A stretch of DNA of 64,000 nucleotides from Gordionus sp. m RMFG-2023 (taxonomy: Eukaryota; Nematomorpha; Gordioida; Chordodea; Parachordodidae). Below, in pieces: positions 1 to 12,400 of this stretch. The stretch covers positions 43,480,569 to 43,544,568 of the forward strand of contig NC_088776.1 of the NCBI RefSeq assembly GCF_954871325.1. The letters run 5' to 3'. Position 1 is the first letter of the stretch. Every line of letters begins with the position of its first letter. Made by a program: the position numbers and the translations under genes. Under the pieces are notes generated by a model. The model saw nothing but the letters and a program-made list of their open reading frames with translations, was not told where the DNA came from and ran no database searches.

Positions 1-650
1 TATGATTATTAAATAACAGAAAAGAGCTATTATAAGAATGATTTTATTTAGGCATGTTATTCTCAGAGTAAATTTAGACATGCTGGGAACGTTTTTGCCC
101 CTTCCTAGTGGCGACACTATTGAACATTATTTGCAAACTTTTAAACAACCAATCGCTATTTTTTTGGCGGAAAATATTATATTATAAATATAGAGATATA
201 TAAATATGTACCAATTTTTAAATTTTAAATCAGCCCAAATCATTCTTTCTCCCATTTTTAAAATAGAAATATTGGCCGATGATATAATATAAGAATGGTG
301 GATAATTTTTTTTTTGAATTTATTTATGATATATGATACAATATTTGAAAAAACTTGATTATGGCAATGATTTTATTGATATTTAAAAAAAATATATTGG
401 ATTAATTTTAAAATTCATAAATCAAAAGGTGCCTTATTCGATCTCTTTCTCCGAAATCAAGCCGCACATATTATTGTATGCTCCCAAATTAAATATATCT
501 CCTTCCGGTTACGTTCCGATCATAAAACAAAGTATAATAATTCAATATTTTCTTAGAATACAAAAGTTTAATACTAAGGGGGAACACTGACACTCTAAAG
601 TTTGGTTATCATTATTAGTACCTTAAGAATCCTGTTGCATCGGACTTGTT
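1..650. other. AT-rich intergenic, nothing recognised
   Basis: No convincing open frame, splice pattern, RNA gene or element end seen. A few moderately GC-rich patches (430-520, 560-650) look like eroded repeat sequence. Confidence 0.5.
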
Positions 651-1379
651 TTTTTTGGCGGTTCTCCTCCAAAAAAATAGATTTTTCTATCGAGTCTATC
701 CTTATTGGAAAAATTTATGACTTATATTAATATAGACTGCTCAACGATTAAAGAAAACGTCTTTAAAAGAATCGCCATTTGCAATACCATTTATTTCAAT
801 AAGTCTGTGTTTATAATGATTTTAAGGTTAAATATTGTTGTAATTATTAATAAATATTTATATATTAATTAATATTACAATAAATAAATTTATATGTATT
901 TAAAATTTTCAATACATAAACATGTCTTTGGCCATGTATTTTAACTTTATGAAAAGAAATAAATTCAGTGGACAAAGAAAGAAAATTTATAAAATATTGA
1001 AATATATTCAGAATTACAAAATTATAACGATTACGAAGAAATATTCTAATAAAATTTTTGTCAGAATTACTAAGTAATGAATTAAGGTAAAAATAAATAA
1101 TAATAAGGTTAAATATTAGTTAATATTTTACTTTTAAATTCTAAGACTTTTTATTAATGAGGTATTTGTAGAATTTTCTTTTTACGTATTTCATATATTT
1201 ATGAAATTTTTTTATATTTTATTTAAATCGCATATAAATTGCAAGATATAAATTTTTTTAGATAGATAAAGGTAAATAACTCACTGAAGCTCTGGGAAAT
1301 TTTCAATATTGTTTTTTTTAAATATTTTATTTATTAAAAAATAATAAATATGCGATCGCACAAATCTTAATTTAATATT

Positions 1380-1546
1380 TTTTCAAGTTATAATCTTAAT
1401 GAAAAGGGATATGATCATTACTCTGTCAATCACTGCAGAAACTTTATAGACCCAAATGATATATCGATCCATACCCAACGTATTGAGCGTTTATGGAGTG
1501 ATCTTAAGGCGAGCATCCCCAGAACTGGAAGAAAATCTTTCTCTTA
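1380..1546 (+). pseudogene. Transposase remnant, Merlin/ISXO2-like
   Basis: In frame it reads HYSVNHCRNFIDPND, then IHTQRIERLWSDLKASIPR. This is the VNHSxNFVDP...HTQxIERLWxDLR signature of the C-terminal part of ISXO2/Merlin DDE transposases. Only about 55 codons remain, so it is dead. Family placement is from motif memory. Confidence 0.6.
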
Positions 1547-2164
1547 TTATATATGTGAATATTCTTATTATCGTAATATTAAAAATATGTCAAATTTAAG
1601 TAAATTAATTAAATTTTTAAATGATATAAATTTATATAGAATATTTATGTTTTTCCATAAAATAATATATATATATATATATTATCGGTTTATATATTAT
1701 GTTTATTCAAATAAATTGCTTAATTATCTAGTATTTGATTTAATAGTCCTAACACTTAGTATCATCCAATATAGCACACGCCCTTTCAAAATTTTTAAAT
1801 AATATACTCTATTTTTAATGTAATATTAAAGAATTGTGAAAATTTTCACAAAAAAATTATAGTCCTGAAAAATTAAATATAACTCTATATAATTTATGAA
1901 ATTATAAAAGTTTATAAGAAAAACAGGAAAATATATTTTATATAATGACAAAAATAATTATTTGCATAAAAATATTATATTTAAACTTATTTATTTTTAA
2001 ATTTTATCTTTCTTTTCTCGCAAAATGATGAAATAAAATATTTTTATATATCTACGAAAAAAAATGATAAGCATTTTGATACAAAGCCACATTCTATTCT
2101 ATATAATAGGGATCAGGAATAAAAATGATAGAAAAAAAGTCAAAGATATTTAACATTATGTCTG

Positions 2165-2600
2165 TATCAGCGATATACAACTATTACAAAACAACGATAA
2201 ATACAGTGGGCATGAATGGCTCGAAGCACTTCCAAGCCAAACCTTAGATAATCTCTTAACCAATGACCAACTGAGAGTTACGATAGGCTTTAGCCTAGGA
2301 TGCTCGCTTACACATTCACACTCTTGCCACCAATGCAGCCTACCCGTTCAACCTAACGCCAGACACGGGCTAAACTGCACCCGCAGCCAAGGACGCCATC
2401 TCCGGCATAAAGCAATTAATAAAATCATACATAACGCTTTTAATAAAGCTAAAATACCCAACATCCTTGAACCTACCAACCTCTCATTACAAGACGGCCT
2501 TAGACCCGACGGGTTAACCTGTACCCTCTGGTTCAATGGGAAATCCCTTATTTGGGATGCAACCTGCGTATCATCTTTTCCTTCATCAATTAACACAAAC
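2165..2600 (+). pseudogene. C-terminal fragment of a non-LTR reverse-transcriptase protein
   Basis: Open for about 140 codons: HEWLEALPSQTLDNLLTNDQ, VTIGFSLGCSL, a CHQC...HGLNC cysteine/histidine cluster, GLRPDGLTCTLW and LIWDATC. This resembles the C-terminal region after the RT domain in many invertebrate non-LTR polyproteins (W..A.P, R..G..LG, HGL.C, RPDG, WD.T). It is GC-richer than its surroundings. No RT core is present, so it is a 5'-truncated or internal fragment. The clade is uncertain. Confidence 0.55.
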
Positions 2601-3500
2601 CCTCTTACTTGTGGGGAAAATATTCAAAATTAAATAACTTTATATTTCAGTCAATAGTCATTTCAACTAACGGCAATTTTTCACAGTCTACATATATTTT
2701 TTTTAAAACTTTATCTCGAAAATTTTTTAGCATAACAAACGAAAACCGCGAATCTTTATTTCTTAAACAAAAACTTCAATTGGAAATTTTTAAACACAAT
2801 TATACTTGCTTTTAAGGTACATTTTCATTATAAAATTAAGCTCTTTTTAGAGCCTTCGATATTTTTAATATATTTTTTTATTTAGTCATTTTATAAATTT
2901 TTACACATTTTAATATAGTTGTTTTAATATTTTAGTGTTTTAGCATTTCTTTTTAAAATTATATCAATATCAATTTTAATAAATATGACTTCACTTTTAA
3001 ATATTAGTAAAAAATAATTAAAATTATAGAATTATATTTTTACTCATGATATTATATATATTATAATTCAGATTTAACTTAATTTCCATTATATAAATTA
3101 AAGGTTTAAGAAAATTTCAGAATATAATTATAACTAAATACAAAACAGGAAGGATACATCCTTATTTTTGCTGAATAAAAAAAAATTTGCACGAATTTTA
3201 AATTTATGTAATTTTATATTATAAAATATATATTCATATTCTAAATTAAACCGCTATTTTTATTGTATATACAAATCAATTTTTTTTAAATGCTCCATCT
3301 TGCGGAAATTTTTATTACTTTATTTTCTTATTATATATTGTTATTACAAATAAAAATTGTTTAATATATATACTTATTTAATTTTCTACATTTAATATGA
3401 ATTTTTAAAAAAAAATTAATTAATTTTATATTATATCTTTTTGAAAGATGTTATTTCTTGCTATTTATATGCGATTTAAATATAAAAATATCATAAATAT
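2601..3500. other. Very AT-rich, no gene seen
   Basis: Long A/T runs with no frame or motif that I could support. Confidence 0.5.
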
Positions 3501-3954
3501 ATATATTTGACGTTAAAATCATTATAAACATAGATAAAATGAAGGTTGTTCCTTTGCGAATGGCTGCTCAAATAAGGACGTTTTTATAACATTATAGAAT
3601 TGGGCATTGAGCAATCTATATTAAGGAAGATAATAGATTGAGGGAAAAAATTTAGAGATGAGACATTTTGTAAATCTGTTTTCTCTCTGCAGCGCTTTAA
3701 AAATAAAACCAGGAATGAGCTAACGATTTATTTTTCCAATTTTGGATCATAAATTTTCACTCAAAATTATTCAATTTTAAATATATAAAAAATAGCGTTT
3801 TACGTACAATTAAAATGCCTCCCAGACGTAAATGCAGAAATTGATTTAGACATGGTGTTCAACATTTCCATTCAAGGAAATTATAGCGCTTTCACGTTAT
3901 TGAGGAAGAAGATATGCGTCAAAAGTTAAACAGATAATATTTATTTTATTTCAA

Positions 3955-4140
3955 ATATCAATCCAGAATCCTAGACCTTTACGGGGGTCGGGCACTTTGT
4001 GCAAAATATTTTTCTGGCCTAGCCATCTTTGAAGATTTTTTTAAAAATAATTTTAAATAATGTAAATTAATGATTTTTCCTCCACAAAAAAATTATGGCC
4101 CGGGCCGAAAAATCTTTTTTTTTAAATTTTCACACTGCTC
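3955..4140. repeat. Fragment of the GC-tipped hAT-type MITE family
   Basis: GGGGGTCGGGCACTTTGTGC and GGCCCGGGCCGAAAAAT are the CCGG/GGGCC-rich subterminal blocks shared with the copies at 6815, 39971 and 45341. Ends are not clear. Confidence 0.45.
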
Positions 4141-4652
4141 ATCTCCACTTATAAATGCAGTTATAATCCACTTAAAAAATTTTATTTGTAAAATTTTGAA
4201 TTCCTTTCTATTCTAAGAAAAATAAGCTGTTTTACTATAAATGATATTCCCAATTATGGTATATTAACAGGCCTCTAATCAAGAATGTTCTCTATATGTA
4301 GATATTTCTATATAACTTAAGAAATGAATATTATTACATATTATAATATATAATGAATTTCCTCTGAAAGATCACTTTATATAGGTTTTACTTTTAATAA
4401 GTAAACCTTATTCACTTTTTTATTTTTTTTAAAGATTTTTCCTTTCTTTCAATTTTTATGTCATTTTTTAAATATTTATATATCAGATCCTACTTTGGGC
4501 AGTTTGGACCAGAACGATATAAAATCCATTAAAAGTATTTTTCACATCTTATCTTAGCACCCTGCATAACTCTTAGATCTTTAAATTCGATATTATAAAA
4601 AATATAAATATGGGTTGTTTATATTTAAAAGTAATAATAGTATACAGTGGAT

Positions 4653-4855
4653 TAGTTTTGTTAAGCAACTCTATTTTTAGAATAGCTAATCCAATATTTC
4701 AGCCAAAAATATTATTACAAACCTTGGAGATTTTGCTCATAAGATGGCAGAAAAATGTGAGCATCTATTAACTAAATCTCTTGGCTTGTGTAATATTATT
4801 TTGACTAAAATCTTAATTTAAAATTGATTAGATCTAGCCGTTTTTAACAATACTG
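4653..4855. repeat. MITE, TAGTGTTGTTAA family, diverged copy
   Basis: Starts TAGTTTTGTTAAGC and ends CGTTTTTAACAATACTG, with the internal TTTTGCTCATA(A/G) block of the 8639 copy. Flanks CAGTGGAT and CAGTGATG look like an eroded 8-bp duplication. Confidence 0.65.
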
Positions 4856-5129
4856 CAGTGATGGATTCAATTACTTTATCATTTAGGACGTGCTGGAAAG
4901 TTGATTTTTTTATATATTATGACATGCGCTCTAATAAAATTTGGAGACGTCATTGGTCTTTAAACACAATGAATTGTTTATAATAAATAAGTCTAATTTT
5001 AAATATTAAATACATATTTTGAGAAAAAAACCCCAGAATTCATTTCATTCATATAGGTTTGTTTCATTCAAATTTGTATTTATTTATTTTTTTTAAAGAA
5101 AAAATAGAAATCTTAAATCTTGATTCCAG

Positions 5130-5296
5130 TAATTCTGATCGCATCTCTTACTCGGAAACCTTGCCACGTGACTGGAACTATCAGGGAATTAAAATTCCTG
5201 TTGGTAATGAGAATGAGAATATGCCTTTATCTCATTATCAAGATTTTAGACCAGATTTATTTTCAAATGGAGAGGCCAGAAGTGTGGAAGGAGCAA
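5130..5296 (+). CDS. Candidate upstream exon, possibly RYK extracellular part
   Basis: Open frame between an acceptor-like TTCCAG and a donor-like GCAA|GTAGAG, phase 1, which would fit an acceptor at 5682 of the RYK gene. It encodes RDWNYQGIKIPVGNENENMP and more. I do not recognise a WIF signature or any other family. It may equally be a transposon scrap. Confidence 0.25.
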
Positions 5297-5682
5297 GTAG
5301 AGAAAGTAATCTTCGTTTTTAAAAATCAATACTGTCTAGTTTTGAACATAGTTGTTTTTTAACAAAAGTTTGAGCCACTCTAATCTGATGAGCTTTTTAA
5401 TATAATCATATTTTATATGTTTTTAAGCCATGGAATGTTCAAATTTCAATATATTTATTTATTTTGTAAATTAGAGAGATAGGGTTGAGTTTATCCACTA
5501 ATTTCAAGTGCAATTGGTCAATTGTTAAGAGCAGAGTTTTTTAAACAAAATTATTTGATCTCTTGGTTATATTTTGATACTTATTGTTAAGGATGAATTC
5601 TTCTGTTTTTTCTCATATTCAATTCAGTATTATGCTAGACTAAATCAAACTTATTATATGTTCCCATAAAAAAATATTTTAG

Positions 5683-6449
5683 TATACAACAGTCAAGGAT
5701 CAACTTCCGATCCCAAAAAACCAAAACAGGTCCTTAAAAGTTCAAATAATTTTATCCTAGCATTAGTCTGCTCTGCAGTTATAATCGCGGTTGTGGGGGC
5801 GCTCATAACCATTTCCCTCGCATATTTCAACAGAAACGCTTCTCGTTTCAACGATTCTAGACATCACCTTAAACCCTCTTCAATCCATTTTACAAACAAC
5901 AATAACGAAAATTCAGATTTCAATTACCTTAATAAAACTGATAATAAAAACTTTCAAGAAGATAAAACAGTAAATAACAATAAAGTATCTTCTAAGGACA
6001 TTTCGATGTCCAGGGAACGTTGTTCTGTATTAGGAGATGCTAGCCTCGTGTCGTACAAATGTTTCAGTGATAAAAATGGAAAGTTCGTGAATAGCGATTT
6101 AGGTCACGACTCCTCTCTAATACCTCCAAATCAAAACGTTCAAGATATAACTAACCTGAACCATTACTACCTGGGCAAAAGTTTCGACCATAGATCGTAC
6201 GGTTCGCTTAAACCGGCTACCTTTCCTCCCACCGAAATTCATCAAATTAACTCCTCCGCGGATAAGCCTAACACGGCGGTTATAAGTGATCAAAATTTTT
6301 TGACAGACGTCGAAAGGCTGAGAAGGGATCATAATTACAATCATCCTTACAATACGAAGCAAAGACGACAGAATTTATGCGTTAACATTAACGACATAGA
6401 TAGAAGTTACGTGGCATGTCAAGATTTTGGCGGTGTCATTGGAAAAAGG
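5683..6449 (+). CDS. RYK: RYK exon: transmembrane helix and juxtamembrane linker
   Basis: In-frame open stretch. A hydrophobic run of about 25 residues (5751-5826) is followed by an Asn/Ser/Asp-rich cytoplasmic linker. The acceptor is either the AG at 5681-5682 (incoming phase 1) or the AG at 5691-5692 (phase 2). The donor is AAAAAGG|GT after 6449, phase 0. The upstream part (KKPKQVLKSS) is the short extracellular stalk. Confidence 0.8.
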
Positions 6450-9400
6450 GTTATTTTTTTGGAAAGATTTAAAAATAATTTAATTTTTTTAGTTTTTACT
6501 TCTGACAGCGTTTTTTACCTTTCTAGTTGTTAAGAATTGAAGTTTATTGTAAATTTATTATCAAAGAACATATGGTTATTAAACTGAACAAAATTTAGAA
6601 AAATTACATTATAATTAACTAATCTATCTACATCACTTAAAATCAAAATTTTTAATATTAAAGTTTTTCTATTAACGATAATGAGTGAAATGAATAATAA
6701 TAATATTAGCCTATTGGCTTAATAACTATTTGCGATAATAACATAATTTTGAGGTTTATCAATACCTCAATAGTGATTACCTTTTTTTATAATATAATTA
6801 ACACCGTCCCCTTCCTAGAGATCTGCACTGCTCATGGTACGAGCCGGGAATTTTTCAGGCTAGGCCGGACAATTTGTGCAAAATAATTTCTGGTCCACCC
6901 AGAATTTTTCAAACTTTGCTTCCTTCACAAAATATATTAATACGGACGGGGTCGGAAAACTTTTTAAAAATTTGGAACGAATCGTATATTGATATCTATC
7001 CTTCCTTATCTAAATAAATGCATAAAGAATATTCTCAATGGTTATCAATCTAACAATTATGTATTGTCTAACGGCCGTGGGATCAACAAGGGGAACTTAG
7101 AAAATAGATTAAATTATAATCAAACTGATCCCAATCTCCCCAGCAATACCATTGATTTTTACAACGTCGCGTGTATCAATAATTTAGACAACGAAGCTAA
7201 TCTCTACGATTGTATCGTCGAAGATAAAAGTTCATTTTAGTTCTTATAATTTATTAACCAAAGAGAAGTTTTTTTAAATGCAAGTTATTAAATTTATATA
7301 TATAAACTGTACGCATAATTTCCTTAAGTTACAGTGTGGATACTCTGTACATGTTGGAATTCTTTTCCGGTCTAATAAGATTTTTTAGATTTAAAAATCT
7401 CCTCCAATAAGTGATTTAAAATTGAGAGATTCTGACACAATTTTCATATCCCAATACGACATATAAAACACCCGACTCTTGCTTACACTAAATTACTATC
7501 AGATAAGACGAGAATTCGATAGATATGATACTTAAACCTTTTACAATAAATAAAAGATAGGGCGAAATACATAATTTATTTGTACGTAACGATCAATATA
7601 TTTTTGTATACCTCATATTTTATCTCATTTAAATTGAAACTAAATTATCTCATTTTAAAGAATTGTGCAGGCAACTCATTCCAACACCGAGATTAGTATA
7701 TTGTAATTGAAATTATATTTAAAAAATATATATAATTTTAATCAAAAGGTTTAACTCAAGGATCAACTCAGAGACATCCTTTCTATTATCCATTTGACCA
7801 CTTGACATTGGGAGATGTTATTGTTGAAGGTATTTAATTTAAAACATTTATATTATAATTTTTTTTTAAATTTTGTTTTGCTATTTTATATAGCAATCAT
7901 TTAATTACGTAATAATACGTGTTAAAGCGCATTCGCCCTTTAAACGTTGTAGGTACAACAGAGCTACGCTAGGTATTTCTCATTTCCATCCATTTGGATG
8001 TTATTAAGAAAAAATTTCTGAGAAAAAATATGAGAAGCCCTTTACACGTTTATGGGCAAGTCTCACGTACTTGTACGCATAATAATAGTCTAAGAACTAT
8101 TATTTAAACGTCTGAAGGCTGATTGAAAGGGAATGGGGCAAGATTAAACAGCCCACATCTATAACCTACAGCTATATTTTGATAAAATTATAAGGTAAGA
8201 GAAAGCCGATTTTAATTTTAAATTACTATATACCTATGTTAAATGAAGAGATTCTGTTGGTTAGAAATACTGAGCAAATAACTACCATGTCGATGTTAGT
8301 AGTGTGATCTAGTAAAAAAAGATATATCTATATAAGTAATAATACTTGAGTCTTCCAGAATTAATAATCTATTTTTGGATATATGTTTTTAACTTTACGA
8401 TTCAAAGTAATTTTGCCGATTTTGGGTTATGTTATTTTCCAAAAAAAAAAAATTCATTTTTTAAAATTTTATGAAAACTATCAAATAATTTTGTTCAAAA
8501 TAGGTACATTTGGTCAATTGAGAAAGGGTATCTTAAAGCCTAGGGTATCTGAATGTGTCGCGCATAATGGCGTTAGGGAGGAGAAGGTGATAGTCAAATT
8601 GATAAAAAGTAATTAATATATATTTTTTTAGAAATCATTAGTGTTGTTAAACGGCTCGTTTTGAGCCGATTTCTAAAGACGGCTAACTCAATATTCCATC
8701 CAGAAAAATATTACGCAAACCTGAAGATTTTGCTCATAGAAGGAACAAAGGTCTAGACATATATTGACGAAATCTCGAGGTTTAGGCATAATTTTTCTGG
8801 CTAAAATATTGAGTTAGCCGTTGTAAAAAATCGGCTCAAAATGAGCCGTTTAACAACACTAGAAATCATATATGTAATAACCTATTATGGAAAGCCCCTA
8901 TTTTTTGTTTATTTTATTTGTCCTCGTCCTATCATTTTTTTTAAAAAAAAACAATATCCTTAAATTATTTTTAAAAAAAACAATATCCTTAAATTATTTT
9001 TATGCACTTGATACTCTTCATTTCACTAAAAAAATATAAATTAAAGGAAATTGTTCCATTACTCAAGCCCAACATCAACTCATGATCACGGAATCAGCCC
9101 CTATCAAACTATCCGATATAGACCACCGCAATGTCATGTCTTTGAAAGGCTTTTCTCGATACGATATGAGAGAAAAAGGTTTGGATGGTAACCCTAATTT
9201 TTCGAACGCCGATATACTTATATACCCGTTATCCTCCACTAGTCACGGAAATAATAATAATGTTATCCTCAAATTGTTTCTCAATAAGATCAGGGAAACC
9301 GCAGATAATACGCAACGATTTGGAGTGAGAAAATTCATTACATAAATTAGAAGTCAGCGCACCCCTTGGGCCCGGCAAAAAGATTTCTATCCGGGCCACG

Positions 9401-12400
9401 CCGAATAACTTGTACGGAATTTAAGGCCGGGCCTAAAAAAAATTATACATAAATATATATAACAATACAATAACGTAAGGTAAGATGCAAGTATATGTTT
9501 TTCTTGTCGAAGCATGCCAAAATTAAATTTAGATATTGATAAGTATTATTAATTCGCGAAATTTAGGCAACAGACCCGACTCATTTAGAGGAGTTAATCG
9601 TAGAACTTTCTCGAATCGGGACGAATAACAAAATTCATTATTCAAGTTAATTCGCTTGATTTAGCTATTTTTTTCCGAATGTGTCTGGTGTTTGGTTTAG
9701 TCCGATTAACGCTGTTACTACTCCTTAGCTGCGTTGTTTTGTGACAAATCTTGTTTAAAAGGATAATTAAATTTTCAATTTCAAATAAATATATACTCTC
9801 CATTCATTTATTAATCACAATTTAGTTAACGACGAAAAATTTTGTCGATTTATCCATCCAATTATTGCATGGGATTAAAGCTCTGCATTCGTATTCCGTC
9901 ATTCATAAAGACATAGCTAGTAGGAATTGCTTGTAAACTTCATACCGTTTATTATACATATATATATATATAATAAAATAAATTATAATTGGATAGATTC
10001 CATTACTTTAATATTTCAAAAAACAAAATTTATCAGCTTTAATGATAAAGGGTTAAATAAAACGGGATTCTTACTTGTTGTTTTTATTGCTCGTATCACA
10101 GATGCTTTAATTAGGTGTAAGCCTATTCTTGATCAATTTTAGTTCAAATTTAAAAGGGAGAAAAAAAAATAGAATAAGAAAAATTGTCAGAAACGCTCTA
10201 ATTTTTAGACCCTGTCTGTATTCCCCCCTCCCATTTTCAAGCTTTGTTTTTTTTTAACCTACGCCAGATTTTTGATATTTATGTCATTTTATGGTCCGAA
10301 TTTTATAAGTTTGATTTAAAGGAGAAAATATAGGCAGAAAATGAATATACGATTTTATTTTTAACATGTTAACCCAGAATTTTGTAAAAAATCTCTTTTA
10401 CCGGGCAGGGTCTGCAGGTCTCTGAAAAGTATAGCTGATAGACATTTTTTTAAAGTATAAAAAGATTGTTTAAATAATATTTGAATTTTTATTTAGATTA
10501 CTGAGAAATGTGCCCGAAATAATTGATTTTTTTAAAATATAAAAACATAACCTTGGATTGAGCCCGGCCTCCATTCGGGCTTGTATTGCAGATCTTTAAA
10601 TCTTTATACACCTAATATTCAATCAAAAGCATATCGGAAAACATGATCCTCAAAATAGGGGACACCTCTCTTTCCAGGGACATATTTCCTAACGATTATT
10701 CCTGCTTAGGTGATAACGAGAATAGACCAGTCAAATGGATGGCCTTAGAATCATTGCTATTCAATCAATACTCCATTTTTAGTGATATAGTAACACCATA
10801 AGCGATAAACAATTATATATAACACTCTCTCCCCCCTATTATAAAGTTTCTGAGGGTCTTAGGAACCATAAATTGTAATTAGTTTATAAGTTAAAAAAAA
10901 GGTTTGGAACCAGAACTTGAACCCCCCCCCCCCTTAAAAATTTATATAAATTGAAACCACAAACCATCTTAAAATTTCCAGGAACCGGCTCAGGAGCAAG
11001 TTCTAACAAAATTGCAAATAATTTATTTAACTCGCCCGCTTATGGTTTTTTTAATTCACTCTCCCACCCATTTATCTAAAAAATTTTCACCTAATGTTTA
11101 AAATTATTTTAATGGCTGCTTGGCTCTTGATATATTTATGTATTTTTCGTGGCTAAAATCCGCCCACTCAGACCTTTAATCTCTAATCCAAAATCAAAAA
11201 CATTAATAGCGATTATAAGATGGTTTGAATATTCTGATTAAATTATTTTACATCGATTAATGATCATTTACTATATGGCATCAAAGTTACACAGATATGG
11301 ATACTGCTGATCTTAAAAAATGGGGAAACCCCTTCTATCTTTCTTATCGATTTGAAACTTATTAATTTATGGCATAATGTAGACTAAAAAAAAATTAAAT
11401 TTATGAGGGTTATTTATCATTATTTAGTATTGTATAGCATTAAAAATATAGGCCCCGATACAAATTATCTATGTGCATTTTTATATAGTATCTTCCTGCT
11501 AATTTTAATTTTTTTTTGCTTTGTTAAGTTTATGTCCCTTTGTGATTCATTTTATGTATTTCCTATTTTTTTGAATTAATCTTATTTAGCAGACCTTTAA
11601 TGCCCTATTTATATTATATCATCTCACAATAAATTTAACATTTTTTATTTTTTTAAAGTGGTCATTTGGCGTCACCTTATGGGAAATAATAAGCCTAGGC
11701 GTTATGCCTTATTACGACATAGACCCTTTCGAAATCGGTAATTATTTACAAAATGGTTATCGTTTAAACCAACCCACTCAGTGCCCGGACGAATTGTGAG
11801 GATTCAATTTATTTAATGCGGGATATTTTTAAACAAAAATTTTCATCTCTATTACTCTTTTCGAACCAAATTTTTTAAGTAAAATATGTTGTCTTACCTC
11901 TCATTCAGAGATGAATTCGCGGCGAAATATACAATACGAGAAATTTTTATGTATTTTTATATACCTCGCTGCGAATTCGCACTAACTGTAAATGCAGGTT
12001 TATGTTGAGATGTTTTATGATAATTATAACTTTGAATAAAAATTAGATTTATTTAAGGAAAAAGGTCAAAAAATTTTTAGTTATACTATTTATATCAGAG
12101 AAACTATAGGTCTAATTGTTAAATCCCATCCTGAGGTTATATTTTGGTTTTAAGCATGGCTTCAGTCAAAATTAATTGATATAATTTAAATTTAACAAAT
12201 CATAGTACCCCGCTTTTATATTTACAAATATTAAACCCGGCCAGACCCGGATTTTTAAAGTTATGGTGCATGTCGTGTGATTTATATAAAATTGAAAAAA
12301 ATGTTAAGATTTTCAATAAATAAGTAATTTTAACTTATATTTATACCTTCTTTTTTTAAAAAAAAATAAATAAATTTAACAAGATATTCCATCATACTAA

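Larger units (their letters stand above)
655..3690 (+). mobile_element. Decayed inverted-repeat DNA element, Merlin-like
   Basis: The segment 660-835 recurs inverted at about 3507-3670: AAAATCATTATAAACA, a TTTGC.AATGGC block and a TTAATATAGA(C/T)TGCTCAA block appear in the mirrored order. Between the arms a short translated stretch (1380-1545) resembles Merlin/ISXO2-like transposases. The exact outer ends and target duplication could not be placed. A LINE fragment sits inside. Confidence 0.45.

Noticed and set aside
1665-1685. Dinucleotide TA run as a possible regulatory element
   Set aside because: Simple AT repeats are expected at this base composition and nothing ties it to a promoter.
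2348-2596. Minus-strand open frame of 82 codons
   Set aside because: It is the antisense shadow of the plus-strand reverse-transcriptase C-terminal fragment, whose motifs are recognisable.
6117-6362. Minus-strand open frame of 81 codons
   Set aside because: Antisense of the RYK juxtamembrane exon; no family and no splice context.
11905-11985. GCGAATTCGC-type inverted repeat in the RYK intron downstream of the alpha-F exon
   Set aside because: A short hairpin with an AT spacer, no target duplication and no second copy seen, so not enough to call an element.
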